A stretch of DNA of 64,000 nucleotides from an uncultured Erysipelotrichaceae bacterium (GCA_902782395.1 CACZNF010000001.1:3799-67798); one strand, 5' to 3'; positions 51,207 through 60,346 are shown, numbered from the stretch's first letter. The notes: generated from the letters alone by a model not told the origin. Numbers and translations: made by a program.

Positions 51207-53608
51207 TACCAATTTTATATGAACATGATGAATATTTGTTTAATACCTTTGGTATTGGACCGTTAGCAGAAGCTTCCTCGTGCGAAGTTACTGAAGAAAG
51301 AAATGGTGGATATGAATTGGTTCTTAAATACCCAACAAACGGCAGGATGATAAGTGAAATCACTAAAGAAAGGCTTCTTAGAGTACAAGTTAACGACAAT
51401 AAGTCTATTCAAACGTTTAGAATCTATCGTATTTCAGTTCCGATTAACGGATTCATCACTGTTTATGCACAGCATATTTCTTATGACTTATCTGGAATAG
51501 TTGTGTTCCCATGCGGGTTTGATGGTTCTAATCCACAGCAAATGATGACTTTTCTCGCTCAAAGAAGAGCTGACAGAGTAGTGCCTTTTACATTCTTTAG
51601 CGATATCTCTGATGCTAGACAATTTGCTATCGAGCAACCTAGGACTTTTAGAAGCGTTCTTGGTGCAGAAAAAGACTCGATTGCCGCTTTGTTTCATGGC
51701 GAATTCTTATGGGATAACTCTGAAGTTAAATTCCTCGCTAATAGAGGAGTTAACAATGGTGTAACTATCCTCTATGGAAAGAATCTAACAAAGTTAGAAC
51801 ACAACACTGATTTGAGTGGAGTCTATTCTCACTTGTGTCCTTTCGCAAAGATTAAAGAAGGCGATACCATCACTTATTTGGAACTACAAGAAAAGAAGAT
51901 AGCGTTAACGACCACGCTCAATGAAACAAAGGTTTTAATTAAGGACTTCTCATCCTTGTTTGGATCTGGAGAGGGAAAACTTCAACCAACTGAAGCAAAC
52001 TTAAGACAAGTTGCTAACGATTTTATCTTGGCAAATCCTACACTTGGTATTGAGGTTCCTAACATTACTCTTTCCTTTGAACAGCTAAGAGGGCAATTTG
52101 GATACTCTAATCTCCATGAAACAATCAACTTATGTGACATTGTCACTGTTAAATACCCTGATTTAGGAATCGATATCCAAACAAAAATAGTCAAAGTTGT
52201 CTATGATGTTCTAAAAGAAAAGTTCAAAAGTATAACTATTGGCTCCAGCAAAGCCTCTCTTGTTGATACCACAACACACACTCAACAAGAAGCTGATGCA
52301 ACAAGCCAAGCTGTGACTGAAATTCCTTCTTATGTTGAACAGGCTATAAAAAATGCCACGGACCAAATCACTGGTGCTAACGGTGGATGCGTTGTTATCG
52401 ATTATGACTCAAACCATAAACCATATGAACTTTTGGTGATGAACGACTATGACAAAGACGAAGCCACTAAAGTGTGGAGATGGAATGTTAATGGCTTAGG
52501 CTATTCTCCGAATGGCTATAACGGACCATACACAACAGCAATCACAGCAGATGGACAAATTGTCGCTGATTTTATTACCACAGGTACATTAACTGCTTCT
52601 TTAATCCGTGCAGGAACTATCGCTTCTAACGATTCACAGAGCTATTGGAACTTGGAAACTGGCGATATCAAACTTACTGGTGAAATCAATGCCACAACTG
52701 GTTATATTTCTAATTTCAAAATCAATAGTGATGGTATAAGTACTGGCCCAACAACAGTAAGTGACCACACCCATGCAGGATTATTCCTTGCTAATAGTGG
52801 TATCAATTTTAGTAGCGGAGTTGATTCGACTGGCTATTCAACCATAATGGTTAAGCCATTTGGAACGATAAACAATCTTCCAATGGGACCACATCTTTGG
52901 GGCGAGAAATATACTCATAATTCAAATTACACTTTAAAGAACAGCTTCATATTAAGTAGTAGTGTTTTATCGCTGAAATCGTATGTCGAAGATCACACCG
53001 ATTTAGGAAGCTACGTCACATATCGAACCAAGATTTATAGTAATGATGCCTGCCAAGATTATGTTAGTTCATTTGTCTATCCTTCTATAGAAAGTGATGA
53101 CGAATTTGTTGAGCATGGAAAAGAATCTGGTTTAGCTTCATACACATTAAGCGTTGGTCATGTTTGGGATAACTGGTTAGGCTATGTTCCTGACATTTAT
53201 ATCGACATGGTTACTTACAGCGTTACAAGTAGTGGCAACCACGGACAGCTCTTTGGAACGTGGAGAAGCACATCTGCAATTGTTGTAAGCTCAGATAGAA
53301 ACAAAAAGAAAGATATCGAAGTGCTAGATGATCGCTATAGCACTTTTTTCAACAATCTAAACCCTGTGCGATTCAAATATAAAGATGGAAAGTCATCTAG
53401 ATATCACACAGGCTTTATTGCTCAAGAAGTAATTGAGGCTCTAAAAGAGTCCGATTTAAGCGAGCAAGAACTAGCAGCGATTTGTACCATGCACAACAAA
53501 GATGAAACTACCGAGCTTGGTATTAGATATGAAGAGCTCATAGCTTTATGTGTTAAAGAGATACAACGACTCAATAAACGAGTTGAAGAATTGGAGGATA
53601 AGAAATGA
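51203..53608 (+). CDS. Tail-associated protein (Tal/spike) with C-terminal S74-type chaperone
   Basis: 801 residues. The N-terminal 380 residues are the prophage endopeptidase-tail (gp27-like hub) domain: DEYLFNTFGIGPLAEASSCEVTEERNGGYEL, ISVPINGFITVYAQHISYDL. A beta-rich fibre-like middle follows. The last 110 residues are an intramolecular chaperone: SSDRNKKKDIEVLDDRY, NLNPVRFKYKDG, HTGFIAQEVIEAL, then a coiled coil (IQRLNKRVEELEDKK); it trimerises the fibre and usually cuts itself off at the Ser of SDRNKK. No peptidoglycan hydrolase signature was seen in it. Confidence 0.85.
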   Translation: MIPILYEHDEYLFNTFGIGPLAEASSCEVTEERNGGYELVLKYPTNGRMISEITKERLLRVQVNDNKSIQTFRIYRISVPINGFITVYAQHISYDLSGIVVFPCGFDGSNPQQMMTFLAQRRADRVVPFTFFSDISDARQFAIEQPRTFRSVLGAEKDSIAALFHGEFLWDNSEVKFLANRGVNNGVTILYGKNLTKLEHNTDLSGVYSHLCPFAKIKEGDTITYLELQEKKIALTTTLNETKVLIKDFSSLFGSGEGKLQPTEANLRQVANDFILANPTLGIEVPNITLSFEQLRGQFGYSNLHETINLCDIVTVKYPDLGIDIQTKIVKVVYDVLKEKFKSITIGSSKASLVDTTTHTQQEADATSQAVTEIPSYVEQAIKNATDQITGANGGCVVIDYDSNHKPYELLVMNDYDKDEATKVWRWNVNGLGYSPNGYNGPYTTAITADGQIVADFITTGTLTASLIRAGTIASNDSQSYWNLETGDIKLTGEINATTGYISNFKINSDGISTGPTTVSDHTHAGLFLANSGINFSSGVDSTGYSTIMVKPFGTINNLPMGPHLWGEKYTHNSNYTLKNSFILSSSVLSLKSYVEDHTDLGSYVTYRTKIYSNDACQDYVSSFVYPSIESDDEFVEHGKESGLASYTLSVGHVWDNWLGYVPDIYIDMVTYSVTSSGNHGQLFGTWRSTSAIVVSSDRNKKKDIEVLDDRYSTFFNNLNPVRFKYKDGKSSRYHTGFIAQEVIEALKESDLSEQELAAICTMHNKDETTELGIRYEELIALCVKEIQRLNKRVEELEDKK

Positions 53609-53874
53609 GCCAAACAGTAGAAGTTATTATCATAATTGCTTCAGTCATTACTGCACTAGGTACCATCATCGGATGTTTTACCACAATCCATAAATGGATA
53701 CTTAGACAGAACAAACAAGATGAAGACATAAAATCCATCAAAGAAGAGCAAAAAGTCCTTACTACAGGTGTTCTCGCATGTTTAAAAGGACTCAAAGAGC
53801 AAGGCTGCGATGGTCCGGTGACTGAAGCGATACATTCAATTGAAAATCATTTAAATAAGGAGGCACACAAATGA
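53605..53874 (+). CDS. Small membrane protein of the tail/lysis region
   Basis: 89 residues: one membrane helix (VEVIIIIASVITALGTIIGC), a basic stretch and a helical tail (DEDIKSIKEEQKVLTTGVLACLKGLKEQG). Resembles XhlA-like small proteins in topology only. It overlaps its neighbours by 4 bases on both sides. Confidence 0.6.
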   Translation: MSQTVEVIIIIASVITALGTIIGCFTTIHKWILRQNKQDEDIKSIKEEQKVLTTGVLACLKGLKEQGCDGPVTEAIHSIENHLNKEAHK

Positions 53875-54206
53875 ATCCAGCAAAACAATCTCCAAGAATT
53901 GAAACCGATGGAACCTTAAGATGGTATGCAGGGGATACTTTCTCGTTAACTTTTAATTTCACTTTAAAAGATAGCGGTGGACAACCAATCCCAGCAGAAC
54001 CAACAGACACAATTAAAGTGTCTTTTAAAGATTTTAACGGTAACCTCGTGCATGAATTTACTGAAACAGGTAGTTCTAGCATTACCATGAATGTCACTCA
54101 AGAAATATCGAATAAATTCCCAGAAGGAGTCTATGCCATTTTGGTGAAGTTTAATGGCGAATACGTAACGACATTACTTAAAAACAATAAGGTGGTGGTT
54201 GAATAA
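53871..54206 (+). CDS. BppU-like baseplate protein
   Basis: 111 residues. A beta-sandwich type protein (RWYAGDTFSLTFNFTLKDSGGQPIP, TIKVSFKDFNGNLVHEF, FPEGVYAILVKFNGEYVTTL), like the N-terminal domain of phage baseplate upper proteins (BppU). It probably adapts the receptor-binding fibre encoded next to the baseplate. AAGGAGG upstream; overlaps the next gene by one base. Confidence 0.65.
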   Translation: MNPAKQSPRIETDGTLRWYAGDTFSLTFNFTLKDSGGQPIPAEPTDTIKVSFKDFNGNLVHEFTETGSSSITMNVTQEISNKFPEGVYAILVKFNGEYVTTLLKNNKVVVE

Positions 54207-55714
54207 TGGTTACTGATATTGAAGTCATCGTTAATTCATCCATTATTGTTTCTCTTGATGTGACTCTCTTAATCGTTAAAGACCATGCTACATTAGAAAA
54301 CCTAGATTATGCCCATTCTGGCCACACTGGCTTTGCCAGCACTGCTGACCTTTCAACAAAAGCCGATAAGTCATATGTTGATGACAACTTTGTTAATTTA
54401 ACCACTCTACAAACAATTCACGGAACTAAGAAATTTGCAGATTTTGTTGAACATAATGGTGCAGTTAATATGAACCACTCATTACTTCTTTTTTATCAAA
54501 TTGGAAGTGGCGTTGATTCTAGAATCGCTGTAACAAAACAATATGTGGATAACAATATTGCAGCATTATTGGAGAATGGAAAAATAAAAGCTGCCTTAAT
54601 TCCTGATGAATTTGATGAAGTGATGGAATTTGAAAAAGAAGTTAGTGGTGCAAGCTTTATCGATCAAACATTAGCTACAGAAATTGGCTCTATTGTCTGG
54701 TGTGCCGCAACAAAAGCAATAGCAGGAGATACGTATTATCGCAAGTTCATAGTAAATAACGATGGAACACAAGCAGGATTAACTACGATTGACCCAGCAA
54801 AAGGAAAACTCTATGTTGGCAAAACCGCTAATAACTTATTTGGTTGGAGTGGTTCTAATTTATTAGAAATCTCTAAATCTCTATCGTTAGGTGAAACATC
54901 AACAACTGCCTATGCTGGAAACAAAGGTAAGGCAAATGCTCAGGCAATAACAGAACTACAAAACGGTAAACAGGATACCCTAGTTAGTGGCACAAACATT
55001 AAAACTATTAATGGGTTATCTATTGTTGGCAGTGGCGATTTAACAATTGCTGGTACTGCATTAACAAGGATTCAAAAAGTTTATGTTGGTCAGGCATTTT
55101 CTTCTGATGAAATAACCATGTTAAAAAATATGCAAGCCTATGTTGCTGTTACATATGGTGGTGGTTCTTCAAGTGGGACGAGATTATATCTCCCTACTAA
55201 TAACTATACAGGTGGAAATCAACTTATTTTAGGTGCTGCTACAAGTTCAGGTGGATTATACACCATGATTATCAACACAACTGATGGATCGTGGACTGAA
55301 GCTTACAAATCTGTACCAAGTTTAGGTGAAACATCAACCACAGCTTATGCGGGCGATAAAGGAAAAGCTAATGCTACTGCAATTGCAGCCCTTCAAGCTA
55401 AGCAGCTTCAGGTTGTTGGTTTCTATGACAGTGCCTATCCAAGCTTAAATAGATTGACGTTCCCAACATCTCAAACTCAAATAATCTTCTTTGGCTATAA
55501 ATACGATTCTGGTGATCCAATTAAAGGTGGAAGTGTTCCTCTATTTAATGACAACATCATGGAATTAGCACCAAATAGTCCAAATAACGAGTACTTCCGT
55601 GTGAAAGCAGAAACATCTGGTAGTAACACGGTTTTAACTATTTATCAAAATCTTATGTCGTATGTTCGTTTCTTAGTTGTTGAAACTAATGTCGACTTAA
55701 CAGGAGGAGCATAA
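54206..55714 (+). CDS. Tail fibre/receptor-binding protein
   Basis: 502 residues. Start with the pattern of fibre proteins: YAHSGHTGFASTADLSTKADKSYVDDNF, TKQYVDNNIAALLENGKI. Two copies of LGETSTTAYAGxKGKANA (encoded at about 54888 and 55321) flank a Gly-rich beta segment and are typical fibre shaft or hinge repeats. The C-terminal tip (after KQLQVVGFYDSAYPSLNRL) is unknown and probably binds the host surface. Confidence 0.75.
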   Translation: MVTDIEVIVNSSIIVSLDVTLLIVKDHATLENLDYAHSGHTGFASTADLSTKADKSYVDDNFVNLTTLQTIHGTKKFADFVEHNGAVNMNHSLLLFYQIGSGVDSRIAVTKQYVDNNIAALLENGKIKAALIPDEFDEVMEFEKEVSGASFIDQTLATEIGSIVWCAATKAIAGDTYYRKFIVNNDGTQAGLTTIDPAKGKLYVGKTANNLFGWSGSNLLEISKSLSLGETSTTAYAGNKGKANAQAITELQNGKQDTLVSGTNIKTINGLSIVGSGDLTIAGTALTRIQKVYVGQAFSSDEITMLKNMQAYVAVTYGGGSSSGTRLYLPTNNYTGGNQLILGAATSSGGLYTMIINTTDGSWTEAYKSVPSLGETSTTAYAGDKGKANATAIAALQAKQLQVVGFYDSAYPSLNRLTFPTSQTQIIFFGYKYDSGDPIKGGSVPLFNDNIMELAPNSPNNEYFRVKAETSGSNTVLTIYQNLMSYVRFLVVETNVDLTGGA

Positions 55715-55716
55715 AG

Positions 55717-55998
55717 ATGGATTATCTAAATTTAATTAGTGTTCCAGCGATTGCGACTGCCGTCTACGTAATCATTGAAATCATCAAAAAGTGCGTAGGA
55801 GGAAATGAGAAGTTTTATAAGTTCATCCCATTAATCGCTCTAGTTCTTGGAGTGATTGCTGGTGTTCTTTGTTTCTTCTTTATTCCTTCCATTATCCCGG
55901 CTTCAAATGTCGTGATAGCGATGGTTATTGGTGGTGCAAGTGGCCTAACCGCAACTGGAACAAATCAACTTTTCAAACAAATTACTAAAAAAGAATAA
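55717..55998 (+). CDS. Putative holin
   Basis: 93 residues with three hydrophobic segments (LISVPAIATAVYVIIEIIKK, FIPLIALVLGVIAGVLCFFF, SNVVIAMVIGGASGLTATG) and a short basic C-terminus. The topology and position right after the tail fibre fit a phage holin. Holins open the membrane for an endolysin, but no endolysin gene follows. SD GGAGG. Confidence 0.75.
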   Translation: MDYLNLISVPAIATAVYVIIEIIKKCVGGNEKFYKFIPLIALVLGVIAGVLCFFFIPSIIPASNVVIAMVIGGASGLTATGTNQLFKQITKKE

Positions 55999-56017
55999 AT
56001 TATCCCTGTGAACGGAG

Positions 56018-56042
56018 AAATCCTAGTAACGGGGATTTTTTT
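56018..56042 (+). terminator. Terminator of the late operon
   Basis: AAATCC-TAGTAACGG-GGATTT followed by TTTT. Confidence 0.65.
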
Positions 56043-56120
56043 GTTGTAAAATAATTCTGTTAATCCTTTGTTAACATGTCGGGTCACACAGGATGTGGCA
56101 CTTATTAATGGAGGAATTAC

Positions 56121-56816
56121 ATGAAAACAAAACAAGAGTTGCTTGAAAAATATAAGAGCAACAAGGAATTTTATGAATTAATCGATGCCCATTATGGAAC
56201 AAAGGCATCGTTTCAAATACCTGAAATAGGTATTATTTTCTTTGATAGGGAGTTAGCAAAAGACATCGTTGGTGGTGAAAAGCTCTCCTACGAAGACTTT
56301 ATAGACATCCAAATTCAAACCAAGCTAGATTTCCGTAGCTCGTTTTTTATGTGTTGGGTTTACACCCCAATGGGATTTAAAGGTGAAGTAGAAACATTTG
56401 CCAAAGGCAAAATATGCTTTAAAAGAATCTATGATGAATATATGCTCCCTGACACCTCTATCCACATGGGTAAAGAGGATCACGTTTGGATGAGTTCAGA
56501 GGGATTTGAAAAGCTTAATAAAGGTGATTGTATTTCTTTCTTTGCGGAAGTCTACCGTTACATTAAAAAGAGTGATGGTAAGAAGCTTGATTATGGATTA
56601 AGAAATCCTGAAGGAATTGAAAAGATTAACAAGTACGATTTGCCTTCGGACGATGATTTGCTCATGCAGGAAATTGATAGCATGCTTTGTGAGACATGTA
56701 GCATGGCTGATTTTTGCTCGACTCGTTCTAACTGTATGAGAGACCCCAAGGAAAGAAAACGACTAAAGAAGCAAATGTTTGACATAGTCAAAGGCACATC
56801 TAAAAAGGAGAAATAA
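56121..56816 (+). CDS. Unknown protein with C-terminal Cys cluster
   Basis: 231 residues. The main part is mixed alpha/beta (PEIGIIFFDRELAKDIVGGEK, RSSFFMCWVYTPMGFKGEVE, KGDCISFFAEVYRYIKKSDGKK). Near the C-terminus four Cys lie in MLCETCSMADFCSTRSNC, suggesting a zinc or Fe-S site. Function unknown. GGAGG before ATG; it begins a new transcription unit after the late terminator and belongs to the accessory (moron) region. Confidence 0.6.
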   Translation: MKTKQELLEKYKSNKEFYELIDAHYGTKASFQIPEIGIIFFDRELAKDIVGGEKLSYEDFIDIQIQTKLDFRSSFFMCWVYTPMGFKGEVETFAKGKICFKRIYDEYMLPDTSIHMGKEDHVWMSSEGFEKLNKGDCISFFAEVYRYIKKSDGKKLDYGLRNPEGIEKINKYDLPSDDDLLMQEIDSMLCETCSMADFCSTRSNCMRDPKERKRLKKQMFDIVKGTSKKEK

Positions 56817-56818
56817 TT

Positions 56819-56962
56819 ATGGGACCAAAGTGGTGCATGAATTACGACTCCGGAGATTATGAGTGGATTGATGAAAGTGGATATAGTTGGGACCAAGGCG
56901 AATATGTCTACAACTATGACCGCGGTGCTTTTGATGATGACGATGATGATGACGATTGGTAA
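56819..56962 (+). CDS. 47-residue acidic protein
   Basis: ATG 56819 after AAAAAGGAG; 47 residues with many Tyr/Trp/Asp (DSGDYEWIDESGYSWDQGEY) and ending in eight consecutive Asp and Trp. Starts 2 bases after the preceding gene. No family recognised; strong negative charge suggests a DNA mimic or binding to a basic partner, which is speculation. Confidence 0.55.
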   Translation: MGPKWCMNYDSGDYEWIDESGYSWDQGEYVYNYDRGAFDDDDDDDDW

Positions 56963-57012
56963 ATAAAGGACCTCCTTTCTATATATCCTCACTAAATCCT
57001 CACCAGTGTTCT

Positions 57013-57038
57013 CCTCACATTAATGGTGGGGATTTTTT
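57013..57038 (+). terminator. Terminator-like hairpin
   Basis: CCTCAC-ATTAATG-GTGGGG followed by A and TTTTTT. TCCTCAC also occurs at 56986, 56997 and 57012. Confidence 0.5.
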
Positions 57039-57096
57039 GATGTCCGTTTTTTCGTACATTGTTCCTGTTATGATTATAGCGAAGGTGGTAAAATGT

Positions 57097-57522
57097 ATGA
57101 GAACTGGAAAGGATATAGACTTCACTCACGTAGACTTCATAACTTATGCGATTACGGAGTATTGGAATGCGATTCCTATTTTTGAAATAGTGTCTAAGTA
57201 TATAAAACTCTTTCAGATTGATGACGATACGTATTCTGGAGAATTTGAAGATAGCGATGGAATCCATCAAGTTAGAATTCACAAAAGTATAAATACTTGC
57301 ACTGTTGACTTTGAGCCATGTAATCCAGAAGAGTTTATTACTTTATTTGAAGGTGAGGATGTGGATCCTGTGCCAATAATCAAAAAACTAACCGGAGTGG
57401 ATTTGGATGAATATATCAGTGATGTTACTTATAGTGACGGCACTGTCGAATTATTAGATGTTAAAGGAAAAACCCTTTTAATTGGAGATTGGAAAAGAGT
57501 AGTCAATGACAACAATAGATAA
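57097..57522 (+). CDS. Unknown acidic protein
   Basis: 141 residues from ATG 57097, which has AAGGTGG at 57082-57088. An ATG at 57040 would add a hydrophobic stretch (MSVFSYIVPVMIIAKVVK) but lies in the T-run of a terminator without SD. The protein has VDFITYAITEYWNAIPIFEIV, TYSGEFEDSDGIHQVRIH and VTYSDGTVELLDVKGKTLL. Not recognised. Ends 14 bases before the WYL gene and may be in its operon. Confidence 0.5.
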   Translation: MRTGKDIDFTHVDFITYAITEYWNAIPIFEIVSKYIKLFQIDDDTYSGEFEDSDGIHQVRIHKSINTCTVDFEPCNPEEFITLFEGEDVDPVPIIKKLTGVDLDEYISDVTYSDGTVELLDVKGKTLLIGDWKRVVNDNNR

Positions 57523-57536
57523 GGGAGTTTATAATT

Positions 57537-58535
57537 GTGTTAATGATAGAAAATAAGAAAGCATCAATTCTATTGATACTTAAAGTCCTTGAAGAATATT
57601 CCGATGAGAATCATTTTTTAACGCAACAAGACATAATTAACAAAGTTAATGAAATATATGGAATTGAGCTAGAACGCAAATCTGTTGCGTTTTCAATCTA
57701 CCTTCTACAAGAATTAGACTATGACATCAATAAATCCCCAAAGGGCGGATATGCATTATTGTCTAGAACTTTTGATAACAGCGAAATTCGTTTTATAACT
57801 GATGCACTGTTTTCAATGAAGTCGCTAAGTAAAAAACAAGCGACTGTTTTATCTAGGAAACTCAATTCTTGCTTGAGCAAATACCAAAGAAAAGAATATA
57901 ACTACATCTATAAAAGTGGTGATTTTTATGCCTATGAAAATAAGGATTTATTCTACACGTTGGAATTAATCGAAGAAGCTAAGAAAAAAGGCAAAAGAAT
58001 ATCCTTCCAGTATTTATCGTTTAACGAAAACGGAGAGCCATATACAAAAATGGATGGGTTCCGCTATATCGTTTCTCCTTATTACTCAGTTAATAGCAAT
58101 AGTCGCTACTTCTTGATGTGTAATTATCGAGAAAAATATAGACCAATTCAGTTATTTAGAATTGATTATATGGTTAATCCTAAAATTGAAGACGAATGGC
58201 CAATTAAACCAATCGAATCGTTGGAAGGAATGAAAGATTTCAACATCTACACCTATTTAAAACATACAGTTTATCTTTTAGAAGGCGATGTTATTTTGGC
58301 CTCATTTAAGATAGAAGATGATAATGCCATTCAATTTGTTGTTGATTGGTTTGGAAAGAATGCTCGTGTTTATAAGAGAAACGGTAACCAATATGCCACA
58401 GTTACAGGAAATGAAAATGCTTTATTTTATTGGTATATGCAATATAGTGAATCATTTACAGTTTTGGCTCCTCAATCACTAGTTCAAAGGGTGAGAGACG
58501 AAGCGGAAAGGATATTAAAAAAACATGGAAAATAG
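57537..58535 (+). CDS. WYL-domain transcriptional regulator
   Basis: 332 residues. N-terminal winged helix (ILKVLEEYSDENHFLTQQDIINKVNEIYGIELERKSV), linker, and a WYL domain (KRISFQYLSFNENGEPYTK, YIVSPYYSVNSNSRYFLMC, YRPIQLFRIDYM) with a C-terminal extension. WYL proteins bind nucleic acid ligands and often control defence genes. GTG 57537 has AAGGGAG nine bases upstream; ATG 57543 would be too far. It overlaps the following nuclease gene by 11 bases, so the two are coupled. Confidence 0.85.
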   Translation: MLMIENKKASILLILKVLEEYSDENHFLTQQDIINKVNEIYGIELERKSVAFSIYLLQELDYDINKSPKGGYALLSRTFDNSEIRFITDALFSMKSLSKKQATVLSRKLNSCLSKYQRKEYNYIYKSGDFYAYENKDLFYTLELIEEAKKKGKRISFQYLSFNENGEPYTKMDGFRYIVSPYYSVNSNSRYFLMCNYREKYRPIQLFRIDYMVNPKIEDEWPIKPIESLEGMKDFNIYTYLKHTVYLLEGDVILASFKIEDDNAIQFVVDWFGKNARVYKRNGNQYATVTGNENALFYWYMQYSESFTVLAPQSLVQRVRDEAERILKKHGK

Positions 58536-59619
58536 CGAGGTTTTTGTAAAACAAGTTGAAAAGCTAAAAAAATCACCAGTCTTTGCGATGTCGTTAGGAT
58601 CAAAGGAATTATTTCATTCAAATTTTTGGGCTTTTTTGATGGAGCATAAAGACTATAAAGCTCTTTTGTATTCTTTGTTTCCGGAGCTAGAGCCTAGTGA
58701 AAAAGTCGAAATAAGAAGAGAGTACAAAAACCGAGATATAGTTATAATCTGTAACAATAAAGAATTTGTTATTGAAAATAAGATAAAATCTTATCCTGAT
58801 TTAGAACAGTTAAAAAGATATGGGAAAGACCCTAACATGGCCTTTGGCATTGTTACTGGAATTAACAAGCCGCCTTTTGAATTGCCAGATAAATGGAGAT
58901 TTGTTTCTTATTCGTCAATAGCAAAAAGGCTAAAAGATGTTATTACAGATGACAAATATTTAGAATCTGTTGTTGCTGATTATTGTGATGTTCTAGATTC
59001 AATCAACTCTTTAATGAGCCTTTCTTTGAAAGAAACGGACGGGAGATTATCATATTGGTCTCCATCAATCGCCTTACTGGATGATATTAGACTCATGGAT
59101 GTTTTTAGAAAATTAAAAGCGGATGACTTTGCTATTCAATGCAATGAATTAAATATCGAAATCCCGAAACTGTTAAATGGACATAAAGGTTGGGAGTTTT
59201 ATATTTCAAGGTCATTTCACAACGGTAGAGCGACATTGTCGTTTGAATTGTTAAAGTACATAGACGAGCAATATAAAGGCCAAGTGGGAATACAAATTGA
59301 AGACAATCAATTCCGCTTATTTTTGGGTCTGGCTGAAGGAACAACCAAAACATTAGATGAAATTTTTAATGCTGGTATAAGACTGGGTTGGTTTGATTCA
59401 TCATTTAACAAGAAAACAAATAGAAAAATATTTGGATTTGATACTTCAATGAGCAAAAACCCATGCAGCTACTCTGGTCGCTGGGTTTATCAATACTTTA
59501 ATACTTGGTCTCAAAACAATCCGAGCATAGAAGAGTATCAAAGATTGAAAACACTAATTAAAGAATACCTTGTCAAAGCAATTTCAATTCTCGATGAGAT
59601 AGATACGAGTTTAATTTAA
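58525..59619 (+). CDS. PD-(D/E)XK nuclease superfamily protein
   Basis: 364 residues. The nuclease core is RDIVIICNNKEFVIENKIKS, where Asp and ExK are in the right positions for the PD-(D/E)XK fold, preceded by LFHSNFWAFLMEHKDYK (as in the PDDEXK_4 group) and followed by DLEQLKRYGKD. The second half (GWEFYISRSFHNGRATLSF, QVGIQIEDNQFRLFLGLAEG) is beta-rich, possibly a recognition domain. Paired with a WYL regulator inside a prophage accessory region it is a plausible defence effector. Confidence 0.72.
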   Translation: MENSEVFVKQVEKLKKSPVFAMSLGSKELFHSNFWAFLMEHKDYKALLYSLFPELEPSEKVEIRREYKNRDIVIICNNKEFVIENKIKSYPDLEQLKRYGKDPNMAFGIVTGINKPPFELPDKWRFVSYSSIAKRLKDVITDDKYLESVVADYCDVLDSINSLMSLSLKETDGRLSYWSPSIALLDDIRLMDVFRKLKADDFAIQCNELNIEIPKLLNGHKGWEFYISRSFHNGRATLSFELLKYIDEQYKGQVGIQIEDNQFRLFLGLAEGTTKTLDEIFNAGIRLGWFDSSFNKKTNRKIFGFDTSMSKNPCSYSGRWVYQYFNTWSQNNPSIEEYQRLKTLIKEYLVKAISILDEIDTSLI

Positions 59620-59639
59620 GGCGAAAGGAGGAATACAAT

Positions 59640-59834
59640 ATGCCTTATTACGATATTAAAAGAATCACTTACAAAATTAGAAAGGGTGGTTCAACTATGC
59701 AAAGTTCATATTCTGGAAGTCTAGGTTTCAAACGTCCACAAAGTGAATATGAAGCAAAAAAGATGGCTGAGGAATGGATTCAAAAGAAATATCCAGGCTA
59801 CGAAATAGTTGATTTAAAAGTTGAATTTAGATAA
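59640..59834 (+). CDS. Small unknown protein
   Basis: 64 residues, basic N-terminus and the C-terminal SEYEAKKMAEEWIQKKYPGYEIVDLKVEF. An AAAGGAGG SD supports the start. An internal ATG at 59697 would leave 45 residues. No family recognised. Ends in a bidirectional terminator. Confidence 0.5.
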   Translation: MPYYDIKRITYKIRKGGSTMQSSYSGSLGFKRPQSEYEAKKMAEEWIQKKYPGYEIVDLKVEFR

Positions 59835-59840
59835 AAGAAA

Positions 59841-59858
59841 AGCTCCTTTTAGGGAGCT
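59841..59858. terminator. Bidirectional hairpin terminator
   Basis: AGCTCC-TTTTAG-GGAGCT. The minus-strand side is followed by TTTTC and serves the minus gene; the plus side has only TAGTTACTT, so it is weaker there. Confidence 0.55.
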
Positions 59859-59860
59859 AG

Positions 59861-60199
59861 TTACTTGGACATTAAATCGTTTATTTCACCGTTAATGTCA
59901 TCAATAGAGATGTTAATCCACTTGCTCAATTGCTCGAGCTTGGTAGGATTCATCTCTTTTAATTTGACCGGAGAGAGTAGTGTGAATTTTTGAATCGCTT
60001 CTCCAATGATGGAGTGGACATACTCACTGATGCGGTTAGCCTCAAACAATTCATCAGCGTACTTTTTCACAGCTTCTGCTCTGTAGCCTTTTTCTTCTTT
60101 GAAGAACGCTAAGTTATAAAGCATCCTAACGCTGTCAAAGAAGGTTCCAAATTTGTGTCTCACCGAAGAGACGGTTTCCGGAAGTTCGTAATCGGACAT
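59861..60199 (-). CDS. Small helical protein, unknown, opposite strand
   Basis: 112 residues, mostly helical: SSVRHKFGTFFDSVRMLYNLAFF, RISEYVHSIIGEAIQKFTLL, QLSKWINISIDDINGEI. AAAGGAG on the minus strand supports ATG at 60199. It is the only minus-strand gene within the phage genome, as is often the case for lysogeny or immunity genes, but there is no repressor-type helix-turn-helix that I can see. Confidence 0.6.
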   Translation of the reverse strand: MSDYELPETVSSVRHKFGTFFDSVRMLYNLAFFKEEKGYRAEAVKKYADELFEANRISEYVHSIIGEAIQKFTLLSPVKLKEMNPTKLEQLSKWINISIDDINGEINDLMSK

Positions 60200-60346
60200 A
60201 AGTATTTCTCCTTTAATAAGAACTATTATTGGTAACTCTCGTGCTACCTATATTTAACTAATAAGCTAACCTTTGCTGCTTATGTCCGTGTAAGTAGTAT
60301 ACAAGATTTCTTAAGGAAATACATATCTACATCAAATGAAAAATTC

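Noticed and set aside
59640..60199. Toxin-antitoxin pair of the small plus- and minus-strand genes
   Set aside because: They are convergent, separated by a terminator and have no recognisable toxin or antitoxin motif.
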